Numbered from the stretch's first letter, positions 1 to 11,777 are shown. The stretch is 64,000 bases of DNA from Polysphondylium violaceum (GCA_000277445.1 AJWJ01000053.1:1-64000); one strand, 5' to 3'. Made by a program: numbers and translations. The notes: generated by a model from the letters alone, not told the origin.

Positions 1-22
1 AAAAAAAAAAAAAAAAAAAAAA
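1..22. repeat. Poly-A tract at window edge
   Basis: A run of 22 adenines opens the window. It is ordinary dictyostelid intergenic low complexity and lies about 65 bp upstream of the Las1 start codon. There is no sign that it is a retroelement tail. Confidence 0.9.
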
Positions 23-88
23 CGAAAAATGTAGGGTGCTATGAAGCAATGATATGCAAAACAGGTAGTTTTTTTCAAATCTACACAA

Positions 89-1840
89 ATGTCACAAAAA
101 AATAGATCAGTGGTTTGGTATGATTGGGAAGAGTGGAAGTTTGTCTATAAATCTATATATTCCAATGATATAGAAAAACAAAAAATTGCTTTAAAAAGAG
201 TATTTATCTCGAGATATATAGAGAGAGATAGAAATATAAAATATCTAATAAGAATCTAAAGATTTTAGCATGGAAAAGTAGATCTAAATTACCAATTAGT
301 ATCGAGGTTACATCTTATTTTATAGAATTACAATTAAATCAAGAGAATAGATCAGAGAATGAATTAGAGTTGGGATTATCTATGGCAATCAGTCGTATGG
401 TAAATGGATTCATTGATTCTACCAGAGATGCATTTCATAAATCAAATATGTTTTCTAGAGCTGATCAATTGAATCTGCCTAGTATGTTTGTTGATATTCG
501 TCATGAAGCATCACATGGTCGTCTACCTAGTTTTCGTTTACTCAAGCCAGTGTCACAAACTGCTTTATCCTGGGTACGTGATTATTATTGGATACCTCAA
601 CTTGAATCGTTGGAATCTAGTTTTGATAAAGTTAGAGTATATCTAGATCAAATCAATAGTTTTAAAGATACAAATGACAATGCACAATATCAAAAGTATG
701 TATATATCTATCTCTATGAATAGCATCATCATTACTAATGCCTATATAAAAGATGGATTAGAGAAGATGTAAAACCAATTTCAGAATCTATATTTCATAT
801 TGTAGATTCTAGTTTAGTAGGTGGTATATTGGTGCCTTTGTTGTTGGACAAAAGTTATTTATTATCTAGTTGCAAAGGCCAATTGTTTCAAAGTTTACCC
901 TCCAGTCAAATTAAACAATGGCAACCTTTATTGAAATTACTTTTTTCTCATTATCCTCATTTTCTTACTATTCTCTTAATGTTACTAAACGATAGAATAT
1001 GTAAATTTAAAACAAATAACAAGAAAAACAAATTAAAGAAAAAAAAAGAAACAATGATGAATAATGAATATGTAAGTATATAAATTAATTTATATAATAT
1101 ATATTATTTATGTAATACTAATACACAAATAAATTTAGAACGAATCACAAATTTCATTAATGACACATTGGACTTTATATTTCTTGAAAAATTATCAATT
1201 AGAACCAACTACAACAATAATGACAACAGATGATACAATGACAGACAATAGAGATGAAATGAATATTGAGCCACCATATAAACAAATGATGGAGAGTTGT
1301 TTGGAAAATATAAACTCAAAGTATTGTTCAATGATTTTAAGTTTTTTCCTCACCACTAAAATCAAATTCCCTGGCCTAACTCAACAATCAACAACAGTGA
1401 CAAAAGAATTTGACCAAGAACAAGAGGATATAGTTCAACAAGAGGATATTAATGAAAAAGATTTAGATTCAATTAAATTAATGATAAATAGTAATAGTAA
1501 AGAAATTCTTAATAATAATAATAATAATGTTTGGAAAAAAGTTGAATCATGGAAATCTTGTCCAATTGGATTACCTGTAGATATTGAAAAGACAGATTTC
1601 TCTTTACCACTTGAAATGGATGATAATGTTGATTTTGGTAATTTTGTAGAAGCTTCTCGAAAAGAATTCACTACCAGTGACCCTTTAAATTCTGTTTTAT
1701 CAAAATTGCAATCATTATATCCATCATTGGATAATTCAAAAATAATTTATTCAAATTTTAAACCAAAAGTTCAAGTAATAGATATAGATAATCAAGTTGA
1801 AATAAAACAACAAGAACAACAACTACCAATAACACAAAAA

Positions 1841-1907
<67 letters not shown>

Positions 1908-2098
1908 GTAATAATAATAAAAGACCTTTAAAAAAACAAAAGGTTAATAACAAATCACCATCAACAATTCTAATAGAACCAATAATAGAACCAATACCAG
2001 AACCAATAATAACAAATGAAAAAGAAAAAGAAAAGGATATTAAAAAAAAGCAAAAAAAGGTAAATAATGCTTTAAATGACTTTTTGTTTTGGAAATAA
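89..2098 (+). CDS. las1: Las1-like pre-rRNA processing endoribonuclease
   Basis: Four exons: 89-199, 262-695, 753-1071, 1139-2098, giving 607 residues. The introns are 62, 57 and 67 bp, all GT-AG, and all joins keep frame. The N-terminal half is a Las1 HEPN domain: ALKR joined to ILAWKSR, then DIRHEASHG carrying the RHxxxH-type catalytic motif, then ALSWVRDYYW. Las1 family members work with the kinase Grc3/NOL9 to cut the ITS2 spacer of pre-rRNA in the nucleolus; that role is inferred from the family. The C-terminal half is poorly conserved, with a run of about 24 Asn (1848-1917), basic and Pro-Glu stretches, and a short aromatic tail (LNDFLFWK). Yeast Las1 also ends in a conserved tail. The three separate open frames in this stretch are exons of one gene: exon 3 ends in GTAAGT and exon 4 continues the frame. 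Confidence 0.85.
1848..1920 (+). repeat. AAT trinucleotide repeat encoding poly-Asn
   Basis: Tandem AAT units inside the last Las1 exon encode an asparagine homopolymer broken once by Ser. Such tracts are typical of dictyostelid proteins and are expected to vary in length between strains. Confidence 0.9.
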
Positions 2099-2341
2099 AG
2101 TGTTTTTACATTTTTGTTTTAAATATAATAGAAATAAATAATTGGCCCAAGATAGTGAAGCTTTAATGATATCTATTTGAAAATCCAAAATCTTTTTTTA
2201 AAATCCTAAAAAAACTAAAAATCAAGTTTTAATTAATTTTTTTTTTTTAAATTTAAAATTTAAAAAAAAACGAAAACGGAAAAAGTGTTTAGAACTATAA
2301 CAAAAGGACATATAATAAATAATCATTGCAACAACACAATT

Positions 2342-4582
2342 ATGACAAATCATAATACAGATTCTTTAAATACATTATTATTTTTTAGAATTTATAATAA
2401 TAGAATAATAAGGAAAAATATATATACTCATTTAAATCAAAATAGTTATAGTAATGATCAATTTAAATATGATGTAGTTTCATTGTATGATAGTAGATTT
2501 TTAATAGATAATAATTGTAATGATTTCATAGCTAGAGATCAAATTGATAGATTTAAAAAAATATTAAATCCATTGGAGAATAGTGTGCCAAATCAAAATA
2601 GAGGACATACATTTTATCAAGATTGGTTAGATTTACCAACCCAAAGAGGAAAAGAAAGAGGGGATTTACAATTTTTCAATTCTTATCATAAAGATTTTAA
2701 TAATTATTTTCATTTTCATAAAATCAATTTGTCAAATGGGACCAGCTTTCAAGACATATTTAAAGATTTGGTTTATTTGTTTCCCAATTCATACAATTGT
2801 CTCTTTACTCTTTTAATAGATCAAGAGTTTGGAGATGAGAAGACACTTGAGTTGTTTGATAAATATTTGGTTCCAATAATTCCAGAAAACTTTCAATTTA
2901 ATTTGGTTTTGGAAGTTGATATTCATTTTTTAATTCCACCAGGCTATTACAAACTATTTAAATCGATGGTGGATAGAAATCTTTTTAAAATTAGTCTATC
3001 TAGTATAGAACATGTTAAAAAAGATCCAGCATTTCAACAGTATAGAGATTTATACCAAAGAGTGGCTGGTTGGAATCATAATATATTTTTCTTGGCTTTT
3101 GGAAAAAAAAATTGGGTTGGGTATAAAGAATTTGTAAAAAAAAATGTAAAATGGTTAATTCAAACTAGTCCTATTTTTCATCAAGAGCCTCATGAAAAAC
3201 AAATGGCCTATGGTATAATGTTTAATAGTAAATCAAATTTATTATTAAATTTAGTTTATGACGAATACCCAGATCCAACCTCAATTTATGAATCAAATTT
3301 CGAAACTAGTTTTATTTCAATTGAATTATTTCAATATACATTGGATTACCATAAAAAAGATTTTATCAATTGTCTTTTAAAAAGTGATCAAGAATTTTTT
3401 CTCTCTTTTAAAGAACCAGATGTAGTGGAAGCTTTTTTTAATTTTATCCAACAACAATTTGGAGAACAGTCTTTACCATCAATTGTTCATTTTGAAACAA
3501 ATGATATTCAACAATTGAAAAGATTTTATCAATTTAAATTTAAAAAACAGCCAATAATTCCAGAGTTTAATATGGATATTTATAGGTTTTTATTAGAAAA
3601 ATCTCCTCAATCTTTAAATTCATCAAATATATTTTATGGAAATTTTGCAAAAACAGCATTGGATTTAGTTTTACAGGAAAGTAATGAATCTTTAAATTCA
3701 TCAAATATATTAAATGAAAATAACCTTGCATTGGGCTATATTGCTGCAATTGAATTGGGTCATATTGAATATATTAAATTCTTTTTAAAAAATAATATTT
3801 ATGTATCTGCAAATCAAGATATATATATCAAGATTGTTGAAAATCGAGAAATACTAAATATAATCAAAACCAGCTATATATTTAGATTTATAAAAATTGA
3901 CCTATTAATGGCTTCTGTGACCATTCCAAATCTTGCAGAATTTGATGAACTCCTATATCTTTGTCTATGTAGTGGTGATGGTCATTTTGTTATTGGTAAA
4001 TTTATAGAATTTATTAAACTGGCCTACAGTTGTCTATATAAAACTAATCTACCAGAAAAACAAAAGTCCTATGTTGTAATGATTAATCATTTAAAAACAA
4101 TTGGTAAAAAACTCCATTTTAAAAGACCAAAGTTTTTAGACATTTTTTTATCATTTTCAACTTATTTTCAAGACCCTCATTTTTTAATAGATCATCTAAA
4201 GTTTGATTCACTTAATGAACAATTGGAACTATTTGAAAAGTATATTCAAAATAATCAATTATCAAGAGTAAAGTTTTTACTACAATTTTTAAAGACCAAG
4301 TATCCTATAGAGGTGAAAAAAAATATTTCCAATTTGATACTAAAAAATGTAGGACTTAACAATTTAAAAACAATTTTATATCTATGTGAAGAATATCCAA
4401 ATGAAATTACAATGGAATTTTTAAATCAAATATCAGAAAAAGCAATTAAAAGTAAAAATCAAAGATTAATAGATATTTTATTACACAAAACTTGTTCAAG
4501 AATTTTGAAACCAATTGATAAATACCATGATCTAGAAATTTTAAAAAAAACTATTAAAATAATAAACAATTTCAACTACTAA
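2342..4582 (+). CDS. Ankyrin-like orphan family protein 1
   Basis: Single exon, 746 residues from the ATG at 2342. The frame is open further upstream, but only with non-ATG starts. Near residues 10-35 is the family head (LLFFRIYNNRIIRKNIYTHL), shared with five other genes in this window. The rest is helical and Leu/Ile/Phe-rich with degenerate ankyrin-like units. The clearest is around AAIELGHIEYIKFFLKNN. It is the most diverged of the six paralogues and lacks the family's 'WxxENxHxxLLxDKLxR' stretch. Function is unknown. The family looks like dictyostelid lineage-specific ankyrin proteins, presumably protein-interaction scaffolds. Its last 11 coding bases overlap the coding end of the convergent TMEM53-like gene. 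Confidence 0.75.
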   Translation: MTNHNTDSLNTLLFFRIYNNRIIRKNIYTHLNQNSYSNDQFKYDVVSLYDSRFLIDNNCNDFIARDQIDRFKKILNPLENSVPNQNRGHTFYQDWLDLPTQRGKERGDLQFFNSYHKDFNNYFHFHKINLSNGTSFQDIFKDLVYLFPNSYNCLFTLLIDQEFGDEKTLELFDKYLVPIIPENFQFNLVLEVDIHFLIPPGYYKLFKSMVDRNLFKISLSSIEHVKKDPAFQQYRDLYQRVAGWNHNIFFLAFGKKNWVGYKEFVKKNVKWLIQTSPIFHQEPHEKQMAYGIMFNSKSNLLLNLVYDEYPDPTSIYESNFETSFISIELFQYTLDYHKKDFINCLLKSDQEFFLSFKEPDVVEAFFNFIQQQFGEQSLPSIVHFETNDIQQLKRFYQFKFKKQPIIPEFNMDIYRFLLEKSPQSLNSSNIFYGNFAKTALDLVLQESNESLNSSNILNENNLALGYIAAIELGHIEYIKFFLKNNIYVSANQDIYIKIVENREILNIIKTSYIFRFIKIDLLMASVTIPNLAEFDELLYLCLCSGDGHFVIGKFIEFIKLAYSCLYKTNLPEKQKSYVVMINHLKTIGKKLHFKRPKFLDIFLSFSTYFQDPHFLIDHLKFDSLNEQLELFEKYIQNNQLSRVKFLLQFLKTKYPIEVKKNISNLILKNVGLNNLKTILYLCEEYPNEITMEFLNQISEKAIKSKNQRLIDILLHKTCSRILKPIDKYHDLEILKKTIKIINNFNY

Positions 4583-5503
4583 TAAGTTGGTCTAAAAGAG
4601 ATAAATATTCAACTTGATTATGTCTTAATCCACTAACATGGTCTCCATTTTCAAATATTTTTTCAATTACAATGTTTTCGAATTTACTCTTTCTAACATT
4701 TTCTGCAAAAATGGAAACTTCCTTATAATCTACAATATCATCATTTACGTTTGAAACGATAACATAATTACAGGGCAACTAACAAAATTATATTAATATT
4801 TTTAAATTGAAAAAAATACTGTTTACTTACATCAATCATATGTTGAATTCTTTTAGTTTGATCCCATCTCTTTCTAAAAATATATTTTAATAAAACTAGA
4901 GGTTTAACAATTGGGGGACCATGGTTTACAATTGCTGATGTAAATGCTTTTTTTACTCCATCCTTAGTCATTGAAGGACAGCAATCGATAAACATTCCTT
5001 TAATTTGATCGATCACTTTAGGGTAATTCATTTTTAAAATTTCTATAGTTATTGTAAATGAAAATCCTCCTCCATTTGAAAATATATGAAAATATATATT
5101 TTGGCATTCTGGATATCTTTTTAAATATTCTCCCAATTTAAAACCTAGTTTAGTTGCATTTTTTTCTATTATCAATAATGATGGATCCCTTTTGTTTTTT
5201 ATAAAAAAATCATTAATAAATGATGATAAAGCTGATAAAATATAATTTGATATAATATTGTACCTACATTTTATTATCTAAAGCATAAGCATTAAAACCT
5301 CTTTCTAACCATACTTGAACATATTTTCGAAAAATTGATTTTTTTGCACCTAACCAACCAAATAAAACTACCAAATCTTTTGAATGATCTATATTTTCTA
5401 TTTAAAATAAATCAGTATCTGTTTAAATTTCTAAAAAATAATAATATTTACTTTGGCCATTTGTATTTGGACTTGAATAAAAATTTTTACTTTTCTCCAA
5501 CAT
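4572..5503 (-). CDS. TMEM53/DUF829 family alpha/beta-hydrolase-like protein
   Basis: Four exons on the minus strand: 5503-5452, 5397-5268, 5188-4831, 4778-4572, giving 248 residues. The introns are 54, 79 and 52 bp. Reading through the joins gives an opening block DLVVLFGWLGAKKSIFRKYV, a nucleophile-elbow-like FSNGGGFSF, and a C-terminal SNVNDDIVDY...ENGDHVSGLRHNQVEY. These match the usual DUF829/TMEM53 order: Gly-Trp near the start, HxFSNGG, then S-x-x-D-x-I-V and H-V-x-x-x-R. Human TMEM53 is about 277 residues, so length fits. The family has an alpha/beta-hydrolase fold, and animal TMEM53 is a nuclear-envelope protein. The second intron was placed by frame: its acceptor (AAAAG) is weak, so the join after ALDNKM is the least certain. 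Confidence 0.75.
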
Positions 5504-5957
5504 TGCTTTTTAATCCTATCTTGGAAGTAATTAATTTACTTACTTAAATATTCTTTTTTTCTCTCAAGTAAATTCTATTTTGGATTAAATTATACTCTTT
5601 CAGGAGTATTAATTTATGTCAAGCTGCCACTTTAATATACACCAGATTTATTATGATAAATCAATAATATTGTTTGCTCAAACTCTAAAGGATAAAAGTA
5701 GGGTAATCTCTTGCATAACCAACCTTTTTAACTCTTCATTTTTTAAAAAAACACTAAAATTTTAACACACAGATTTGAGAAAGTTTGAAAATTTTTTTTT
5801 AAAAATCTATTCACATCTACAAATTTCATTGTGAAGAGAGAAATACAATACACCATTCAGAGTTATTCGTATTTATTAATAAAAATTATTATTATTCGCC
5901 ATCCAATTGTTTTTGAAAGTATTGAGCAAATTAAAGAGGGACTAACATTTGTTTGAT
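5504..5957. other. Intergenic: TMEM53-like promoter side
   Basis: This is A+T-rich sequence upstream of the minus-strand TMEM53-like gene and downstream of the next minus-strand gene. It has T and A runs and no supported coding frame, RNA gene or repeat. Confidence 0.6.
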
Positions 5958-8153
5958 TTAATCAAAATTGAAAACTTGTATGACATCAGCAATGTTCACT
6001 TTTGAAACATATTTTCTAAAAGATTGATACCAGCTCAACCCCTTATTATAAACTATGGGAGCATTGTTGTTTTTTAAATCTTCAATAAACTGAGTGTAAG
6101 AGGGACTTGCATATCTTGCATTCAAGTTTAGATAGTAACTATGTGGAACTTTATCATAAAGATAGACGAGCATATGAGTATGTCTTCCAAGAAAAGCACC
6201 TCTAAACATTGCATTTGTTATTTTATTTTGATCAAAATAACCATTTGATAACAAGTACCTGAGTATATCTATATAGCCTCGAGATATAGAAACCTGAACA
6301 ATGAGATCAAATCTAAAGGAAAAACATTTAAACTCTGATAGCAAGTATTTGAGTGTGTTTAAATTTGAACAATGTGAAAAAGAAGTACTGAGACTGTATT
6401 CAACCTCGGTTGTCTTGTATGTATTGAAATATTCTTTAAAATATTCCATGCACTCTATTCTGTCGTATTTAATTGCTCCAGCAAGATTGGATTGAGACAA
6501 ATTGACTTGGCCACTGGCTTGGTCCAAGAGTTTGATGATATCCAAGTATCCCTTTTCATAAGGATATAAATAACAATATTGTGTAGGTTTGTATCCATTT
6601 TTTAAAAATAATCGCACCAACTCTATTTGAGGATACATTGTTATCTTTTCAATGATAATTTTACTTGGCTTGATTCCACCTTCAATCAAATACTCTGCCA
6701 ATTTAATATTATTCTTTTCTGCACATAAAATGAAAATTTGATCCAGGTTGTCCATGTGGATTAGTTTAAGGTCTGCCTCGACTCGCTTTAACTCGCTAAA
6801 CAAATATTGATAAACTTGTAAAGAATGATCTCTAGCACATGCTTTTAAAAGAGTTAAAAAGTGGATTAAGCCAGCATCAATCATGGTCAATAAATTGAAA
6901 AGAAATGCTTGATTGTTTGTGTTGACCAAGTATAAGGGTAGCTTGTTTGTATCTTGTTGCTTTAATTTGATATCATAGTTTTCTTTTAAATATAAAAGTA
7001 GAGTTGTGTTTTTTGTTTTAATTAAACCATCTAATAAACCTTCAGTGATATCCTGGCCTTTATAATACAAATGTCTATCCAAATTCAATATCTGGCTAAA
7101 CTCTCTTTTCCAAATATAGTGGAATAGTTGGTTATTCCTATTAGTTGCTAAATTAATCAATGTTTTTGGTGAAATACAAGCATTCATTTCTATATAAAAT
7201 TGAGCCACCTCTAAAGAAATCAAAGAATCCTTGATCATATCTAAATTTGTGTCTGACAAATCAACAGTCATAGAGTTGAATAATAGTTTAAAAGAGTCTC
7301 TATATCCTTTGATCAACAATACTTTGGCAACAGATTCAGATAGATCACTATTTTTACTTTGTAAATATGATAAGCTCTCTATATAATTTTGTTGGGCACA
7401 TTCTATGGCCAAATCTTTTATATTCAACTCTTGTGGTGATTGAAAAGTTTCTAAAACATATTCAAGAATCGTAGAATTCTTTATAGCTTTAAAGTAAAAT
7501 TCCTTTTCAAAAAGTTCAATCTCTAATTCTTTGATTATATACTTGAACATCTCCAAACTACTTTGAGAATACTCTACCACTGAATTGATATCTTTTGCCG
7601 TCCATTCTATTTTACCATCTACAAATTTACTTTTTACATATTGTACAATTTCAAAATCACCAGATTTCACAGCCTGAACAAAACAGTTTGTACTAAAGTC
7701 TTGAATTTTAGCCGTTTCACAGAGAAATTTTAACATTTCTAAATTACCATTACTCGCACAATACTCTAGAGCAACATAATCACCACCAAAAGAGTCTTTA
7801 TATTTTGTCGACAAATATTGTAGGGCTTGAAAATTATCAAATTGTGCACAATAGTTGTATAGAGGTGGATAGGGATGTAGAGGAAAATAATCTAATTGAA
7901 ATCTTTTAAAACACTTGGCAAACAACTTTACATCTTGGATAGAGAATAAAAATCTACCAGCCTCTGGTATTAAAACCAAATATTCATCTCTCTTTAGTTT
8001 ATCCTTTAACAATGAATGATAGTTAAAACTAATCATCCAATCTACATGGTATATATCTTTATATCTCTTTGAATTGGGTGTATTTAAAAAACTAAATATA
8101 TAGCCCCTCAGATAATTATCTCTATAAATTTGAAAAAAATATGATTGGTTCAT
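5958..8153 (-). CDS. Ankyrin-like orphan family protein 2
   Basis: Single exon, 731 residues, ATG at 8153. It starts with the family head (QSYFFQIYRDNYLRGYIFSF) and the family-wide second block (DWMISFNYHSLLKDKLKRDE), followed by LFAKCFKRFQLDYFPLHPYP. From about residue 120 ankyrin-like units are readable, such as EYCASNGNLEMLKFLCE and AVKSGDFEIVQYVKS. They continue to near the C terminus (SISRGYIDILRYLLSNGY). No enzyme motif, membrane segment or signal peptide is seen. Family-level inference: a cytosolic protein-interaction protein of a dictyostelid-expanded ankyrin family. It lies tail-to-head with the TMEM53-like gene. Confidence 0.8.
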   Translation of the reverse strand: MNQSYFFQIYRDNYLRGYIFSFLNTPNSKRYKDIYHVDWMISFNYHSLLKDKLKRDEYLVLIPEAGRFLFSIQDVKLFAKCFKRFQLDYFPLHPYPPLYNYCAQFDNFQALQYLSTKYKDSFGGDYVALEYCASNGNLEMLKFLCETAKIQDFSTNCFVQAVKSGDFEIVQYVKSKFVDGKIEWTAKDINSVVEYSQSSLEMFKYIIKELEIELFEKEFYFKAIKNSTILEYVLETFQSPQELNIKDLAIECAQQNYIESLSYLQSKNSDLSESVAKVLLIKGYRDSFKLLFNSMTVDLSDTNLDMIKDSLISLEVAQFYIEMNACISPKTLINLATNRNNQLFHYIWKREFSQILNLDRHLYYKGQDITEGLLDGLIKTKNTTLLLYLKENYDIKLKQQDTNKLPLYLVNTNNQAFLFNLLTMIDAGLIHFLTLLKACARDHSLQVYQYLFSELKRVEADLKLIHMDNLDQIFILCAEKNNIKLAEYLIEGGIKPSKIIIEKITMYPQIELVRLFLKNGYKPTQYCYLYPYEKGYLDIIKLLDQASGQVNLSQSNLAGAIKYDRIECMEYFKEYFNTYKTTEVEYSLSTSFSHCSNLNTLKYLLSEFKCFSFRFDLIVQVSISRGYIDILRYLLSNGYFDQNKITNAMFRGAFLGRHTHMLVYLYDKVPHSYYLNLNARYASPSYTQFIEDLKNNNAPIVYNKGLSWYQSFRKYVSKVNIADVIQVFNFD

Positions 8154-8423
8154 CTTTATATTACTACTACTATTACTATTACTATGTTTTGAATAAACAA
8201 ATTTTTTTATATTTATATTTTTGATTTGATCATTCTTTTTTGGACTAGAAAGTTTTTAGAACAAGGTCTAAAAAACTTTTTTAAAAAATCTTTGAAAAAA
8301 AAAAAAGTTTGCCCGGTTGGCAAGTCAGTAAATATTTTCAATGAATGAAATAGGGAAATCACATTTTTTATGATGTATAAATGATGATATGATATTTTTT
8401 AATCAAATCAATCAATCGATTAC

Positions 8424-10040
8424 TTAAAATAATCTTCTTTTTATTTCTTTCTTTAAGAATCTCAATTCTTTTTCACTTCCACTTCCAATGAAACCTTTGT
8501 TTTCGTGCATTCTTCTGACTAGGTATGGAATGACTTCTTTAACTGGACCGTATGGAACGTATTTGAAAACTCTTTGATTTTGAGATACCAAATCATAGGT
8601 CAAGTAATCTGCCATACCAAACAATTGACCAAATTGAATAGAGGTGCTTGTGGAATCAATGCCAAGCTCTTGGATTAATTTAACGCCAATAAGGGCAGAT
8701 TCAACATTGTGACTTGCAATCATGACACCAAGAGAATCTTTGCCTTGTTCTTTGATGGTGTTTAAGAGTAAATGGATGGCATTGTTATAGTTGTTGTGAG
8801 TGTGTTGAATGTCTGGTTGAATTGGATCCGGATAGTGGATCTCTTGTGCACGTTCACGCTCACTGACCATGTAGGCACCACGAACGATTTTAGCACCCAA
8901 TTTGAATCCCAATTGTTTGGAAAACTCGAGATGTTGATTGAGAGTCTCCATGCTGTCTTGTAAATACATTTGGAATGTATTATAAAGTAATGGCTTTTCT
9001 TTATTGTATCTCATAGAATAAGCCAACGAGAGATGATGAATGGCCTCTTGATACCAAGTTTGTTCGGCATCCAAAAGAATGGGTACTCTAGTTTTCAAAC
9101 ACTCGTCAAAAATTCTTTCAACTCTTTTGAAAAATGATTCCAAATCTTTTTTCTCTTGAGAGTCAAATATGTTGTTGTTGTGATTTAAATACAATGATAA
9201 AGGATCAGCTAAAGATTCTTTAAATTGGTTTGGTGAAAGTGAGGAAACAATTTTGTTCATTTTCTCTAAAAGGGTGGGATTTGAAAGACCTGTAATTTTA
9301 ATACAAGAGAATGAAAGGTTTGGATTCTCTGCTGAAATTTTAATGGTTTGAATGACTTGATCAGCAACTTGATCAAAACCTTCCGGTGAACCTGAAAGAT
9401 CTTCTACACTATAATCCAAAATTGCACCAATACCACGATTGTTTAGTATCTTTGTACTCTTTGTAGTTTCTTCAATGGTTTCACCTGCACAAAATTGTTT
9501 GAAAAATGATCTTTTAATAAACCAAAACATCATTCCTGACACTCCTAATCTGATATTTATTGGTTGAAAAAACATTAATATCAACAATGTTGAGGAGTGG
9601 GTAATTATAGGATTTACTTACTTTTCACCCAATTTAATAAACTTGTCACAATTATCGGAAATTAGTGGAAAAGAACATAATTTTAAAATAGAGTAGTTGA
9701 ATAATAATTCAGAGGTGGTCTTTGTAGAATAAATTCTTTGTACAAATTCAAATTCTTGATTTTGTTTTTGTTGTTCAGGTGATGATGCCGGAGAGGGTGG
9801 TGTTGATGGTTTAGGATTTTGAATCGATGTTTGTTGATCAATAACTGCTGATGTTGATTGTAAAATATGTTGTTTACCAGTAGTGCTGCTAACTGTAGTT
9901 GTATAATATCTAGGTGGTGATGATTGACTAGTAGGAGGTGAAAATGATAAAGGTGATGTATCTTTGCTATATTTGATACTATTAATTGAATATATTGATC
10001 TGTATGCAATATTTGCACTACTGCTAGTAATTCTGTACAT
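8424..10040 (-). CDS. prodh: Proline dehydrogenase, mitochondrial
   Basis: Two exons, 10040-9622 and 9549-8424, joined across a 71-bp GTAAGT...CAG intron, giving 514 residues. The first about 100 residues are Ser/Thr/Arg-rich with few acids, as expected of a mitochondrial presequence, followed by a Pro/Gln linker. The conserved body runs from FKQFCAGETIEET through DYSVEDL, PILLDAEQTWYQ, KLGAKIVRGAYM, SHNVESALIG and FGQLFGMADYLT to YLVRRMHENKGF. The paired arginines in the last motif bind the proline carboxylate in this family. The enzyme is an FAD-dependent TIM barrel that oxidises proline to pyrroline-5-carboxylate on the inner mitochondrial membrane. No EF-hand insertion is seen. Just upstream of the ATG lies a GATT/TTTATTGA microsatellite. 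Confidence 0.92.
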
Positions 10041-10113
10041 GATTGAATGATTGATTGATTGATTGATTGATTTATTGATTTATTGATTTATTGATTTATT
10101 GATTTATTGATTT
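10041..10113. repeat. GATT / TTTATTGA tandem repeat in PRODH 5' leader
   Basis: About six GATT units pass directly into about five TTTATTGA units, ending one base before the proline dehydrogenase start codon. This is a simple microsatellite, probably within the 5' UTR. Confidence 0.85.
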
Positions 10114-10669
10114 ATGATCCTTGATTACTTTTTTTAAAATTTAATATTTATTTCTATGTGTATAAATGTTTGTGTATATAATTATAAATATGTATTTATG
10201 TTTGTAGTGTGATAAAGTAAAGAATATCTGTTTTTTTTGAGAGTTGAAAATTTATAAAATAAAAATCAGTTGGGGGGTAGTTATTATTTGGATAAAAAAA
10301 CAAATAAGGGAATGTATATATGTATAAATACGGATAAAATAAATAGAAGAGATAGGTGATAAGTCAAAAAAAAAAAAAGATACTATGTGTCGTTTGAACC
10401 AAGATGGCAGTCAATCGATTTTTTTTTTTTGTTTTTTCAAAATTTTTTTATGTGATATCACACTTCTTTTTTGATATCTTTCAAGAAATTTCAAAAAAAA
10501 AAAAAAAAAAAAAAAAGAAATTTTACACCGTAAATGTGTGTGGGGTGGGAAATTTGTGGTGTGGGTGGGGGGAAGATATATATCTAAAAATTCAAAACAG
10601 CAAATAGGAACAAAAACAAAAAATGTTTGTTTATATTATATAAAACTTTTTTATATCTTATTTATTACA
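10114..10669. other. Intergenic between PRODH and KTI12, with G/T-rich block
   Basis: A+T-rich spacer upstream of PRODH and downstream of KTI12 (both minus). It contains long A/T runs, including a run of about 20 A at 10495-10515. At about 10533-10575 there is a G/T-rich stretch with TGTGG and GTGGG repeats. Such stretches resemble the G-boxes bound by the dictyostelid factor GBF, but a binding site here is only a suggestion. Confidence 0.4.
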
Positions 10670-11563
10670 TTAAGAGGCAGATGTATTTAAAAAGTCAACA
10701 AAAGAATCTGCAATTTGGTTTGGTTGAGGAGGATGTAATTGAGCAAATTTAAAGAATTGTCTACGTTGAGTTCTTAGTTCAGAAAGACTAAGTTTACTAT
10801 GAATGATGACACGCTTATTACTACCTGGAACCTTTATTTCATCACCAACCATAGATGATTGCAAAGCATCTGAAACGACATTTGTAATCTCTTGTGTGAT
10901 TTTTTCTAATTCATGTACAAAGTTTGCTGGTGATAATGTTTGCTATATTGAAATTCAGATATTAATATCTATATGATCTCTATAATTAGACCTAAAAATA
11001 CATACAGCTTGAGTAGCAAAATTTGGACGAAGCTCTTGAACTTCAAATAAAGTTTTATATAACAATTCATAGGGAAGACTGTGTTGTGGCTCCAATGTAA
11101 ACAAAGGAGAGTCCCATCTATTTTTTGGATTGGGGACTTCAAATCTAAATGTTAATTCTTGGGCAAGTTTTTCAGAGAATGCTGCAGAAGGAGATTGGTC
11201 TTCTCTTTCCAAATTCCATTTTGAGGCCGATTCTTTGGGTGTGTCGCAATAGACGAGTAGTAATCTTGTGCCAGCAGCTCTTGCTATACAATAGAGTTCA
11301 TATCTATAGCCTTTGATATAATTTAAAGAATCTGAAATCACCACAGTGTCTTTTGACAAATTTCTTTCAATGGCAGCCTTTTGAGTGCCTCTTGTCATCT
11401 TTTCCTGAAGAGAGTCTTTGTAGCCTTCATTCTTGTCAATCAACAAAGACTCTTCGTTGATAATGATCACCTTTTTACCCATCTCTGTAAAATGTTTATA
11501 TATCTCTTGAGCTCTCTTTGTTTTACCACTACCTGGTATACCACTCATAACAATCAAAGGCAT
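10670..11563 (-). CDS. kti12: KTI12, Elongator-associated P-loop protein
   Basis: Two exons, 11563-11006 and 10942-10670, with a 63-bp intron, giving 276 residues. The N terminus MPLIVMSGIPGSGKT has the Walker A loop at residues 8-15. It is followed by VVISDSLNYIKGYRYELYCIARAAGT, the family signature, and by FEVPNPKNRWDSPLF, shared with human KTI12. Exon 2 gives SPANFVHELEKITQEITNVV and the conserved end LSLSELRTQRRQFFKFAQLHP. KTI12 is a tRNA-binding ATPase related to PSTK that supports Elongator-dependent modification of wobble uridine. It lacks the long insertion of the human protein, so its size is nearer the yeast one. Confidence 0.93.
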
Positions 11564-11777
11564 TTTATTATGATTACTATATATATAATATATCTATAAA
11601 AACACTATTTATGAAAAACTAATTTATACAAATAATATCTTTTCGCCTTTCGGTTTTTGGTTTGTGTGTAAAAATAAAAAAAAATTTAAAAAATAATTTC
11701 ATTTCATTTCAACAACACACTGACCCCTTCATTTGAATTTGAGATGAGTTTGAGAAAGATAGTAGTACTGGAGATCA

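Noticed and set aside
1-22. Poly-A run as the tail of a retroelement
   Set aside because: There is no element body visible beside it, and A runs of this length are common throughout the window.
10404-10607. Plus-strand frame of 67 residues with poly-Lys
   Set aside because: It consists of T and A homopolymers in the intergenic region and has no coding character.
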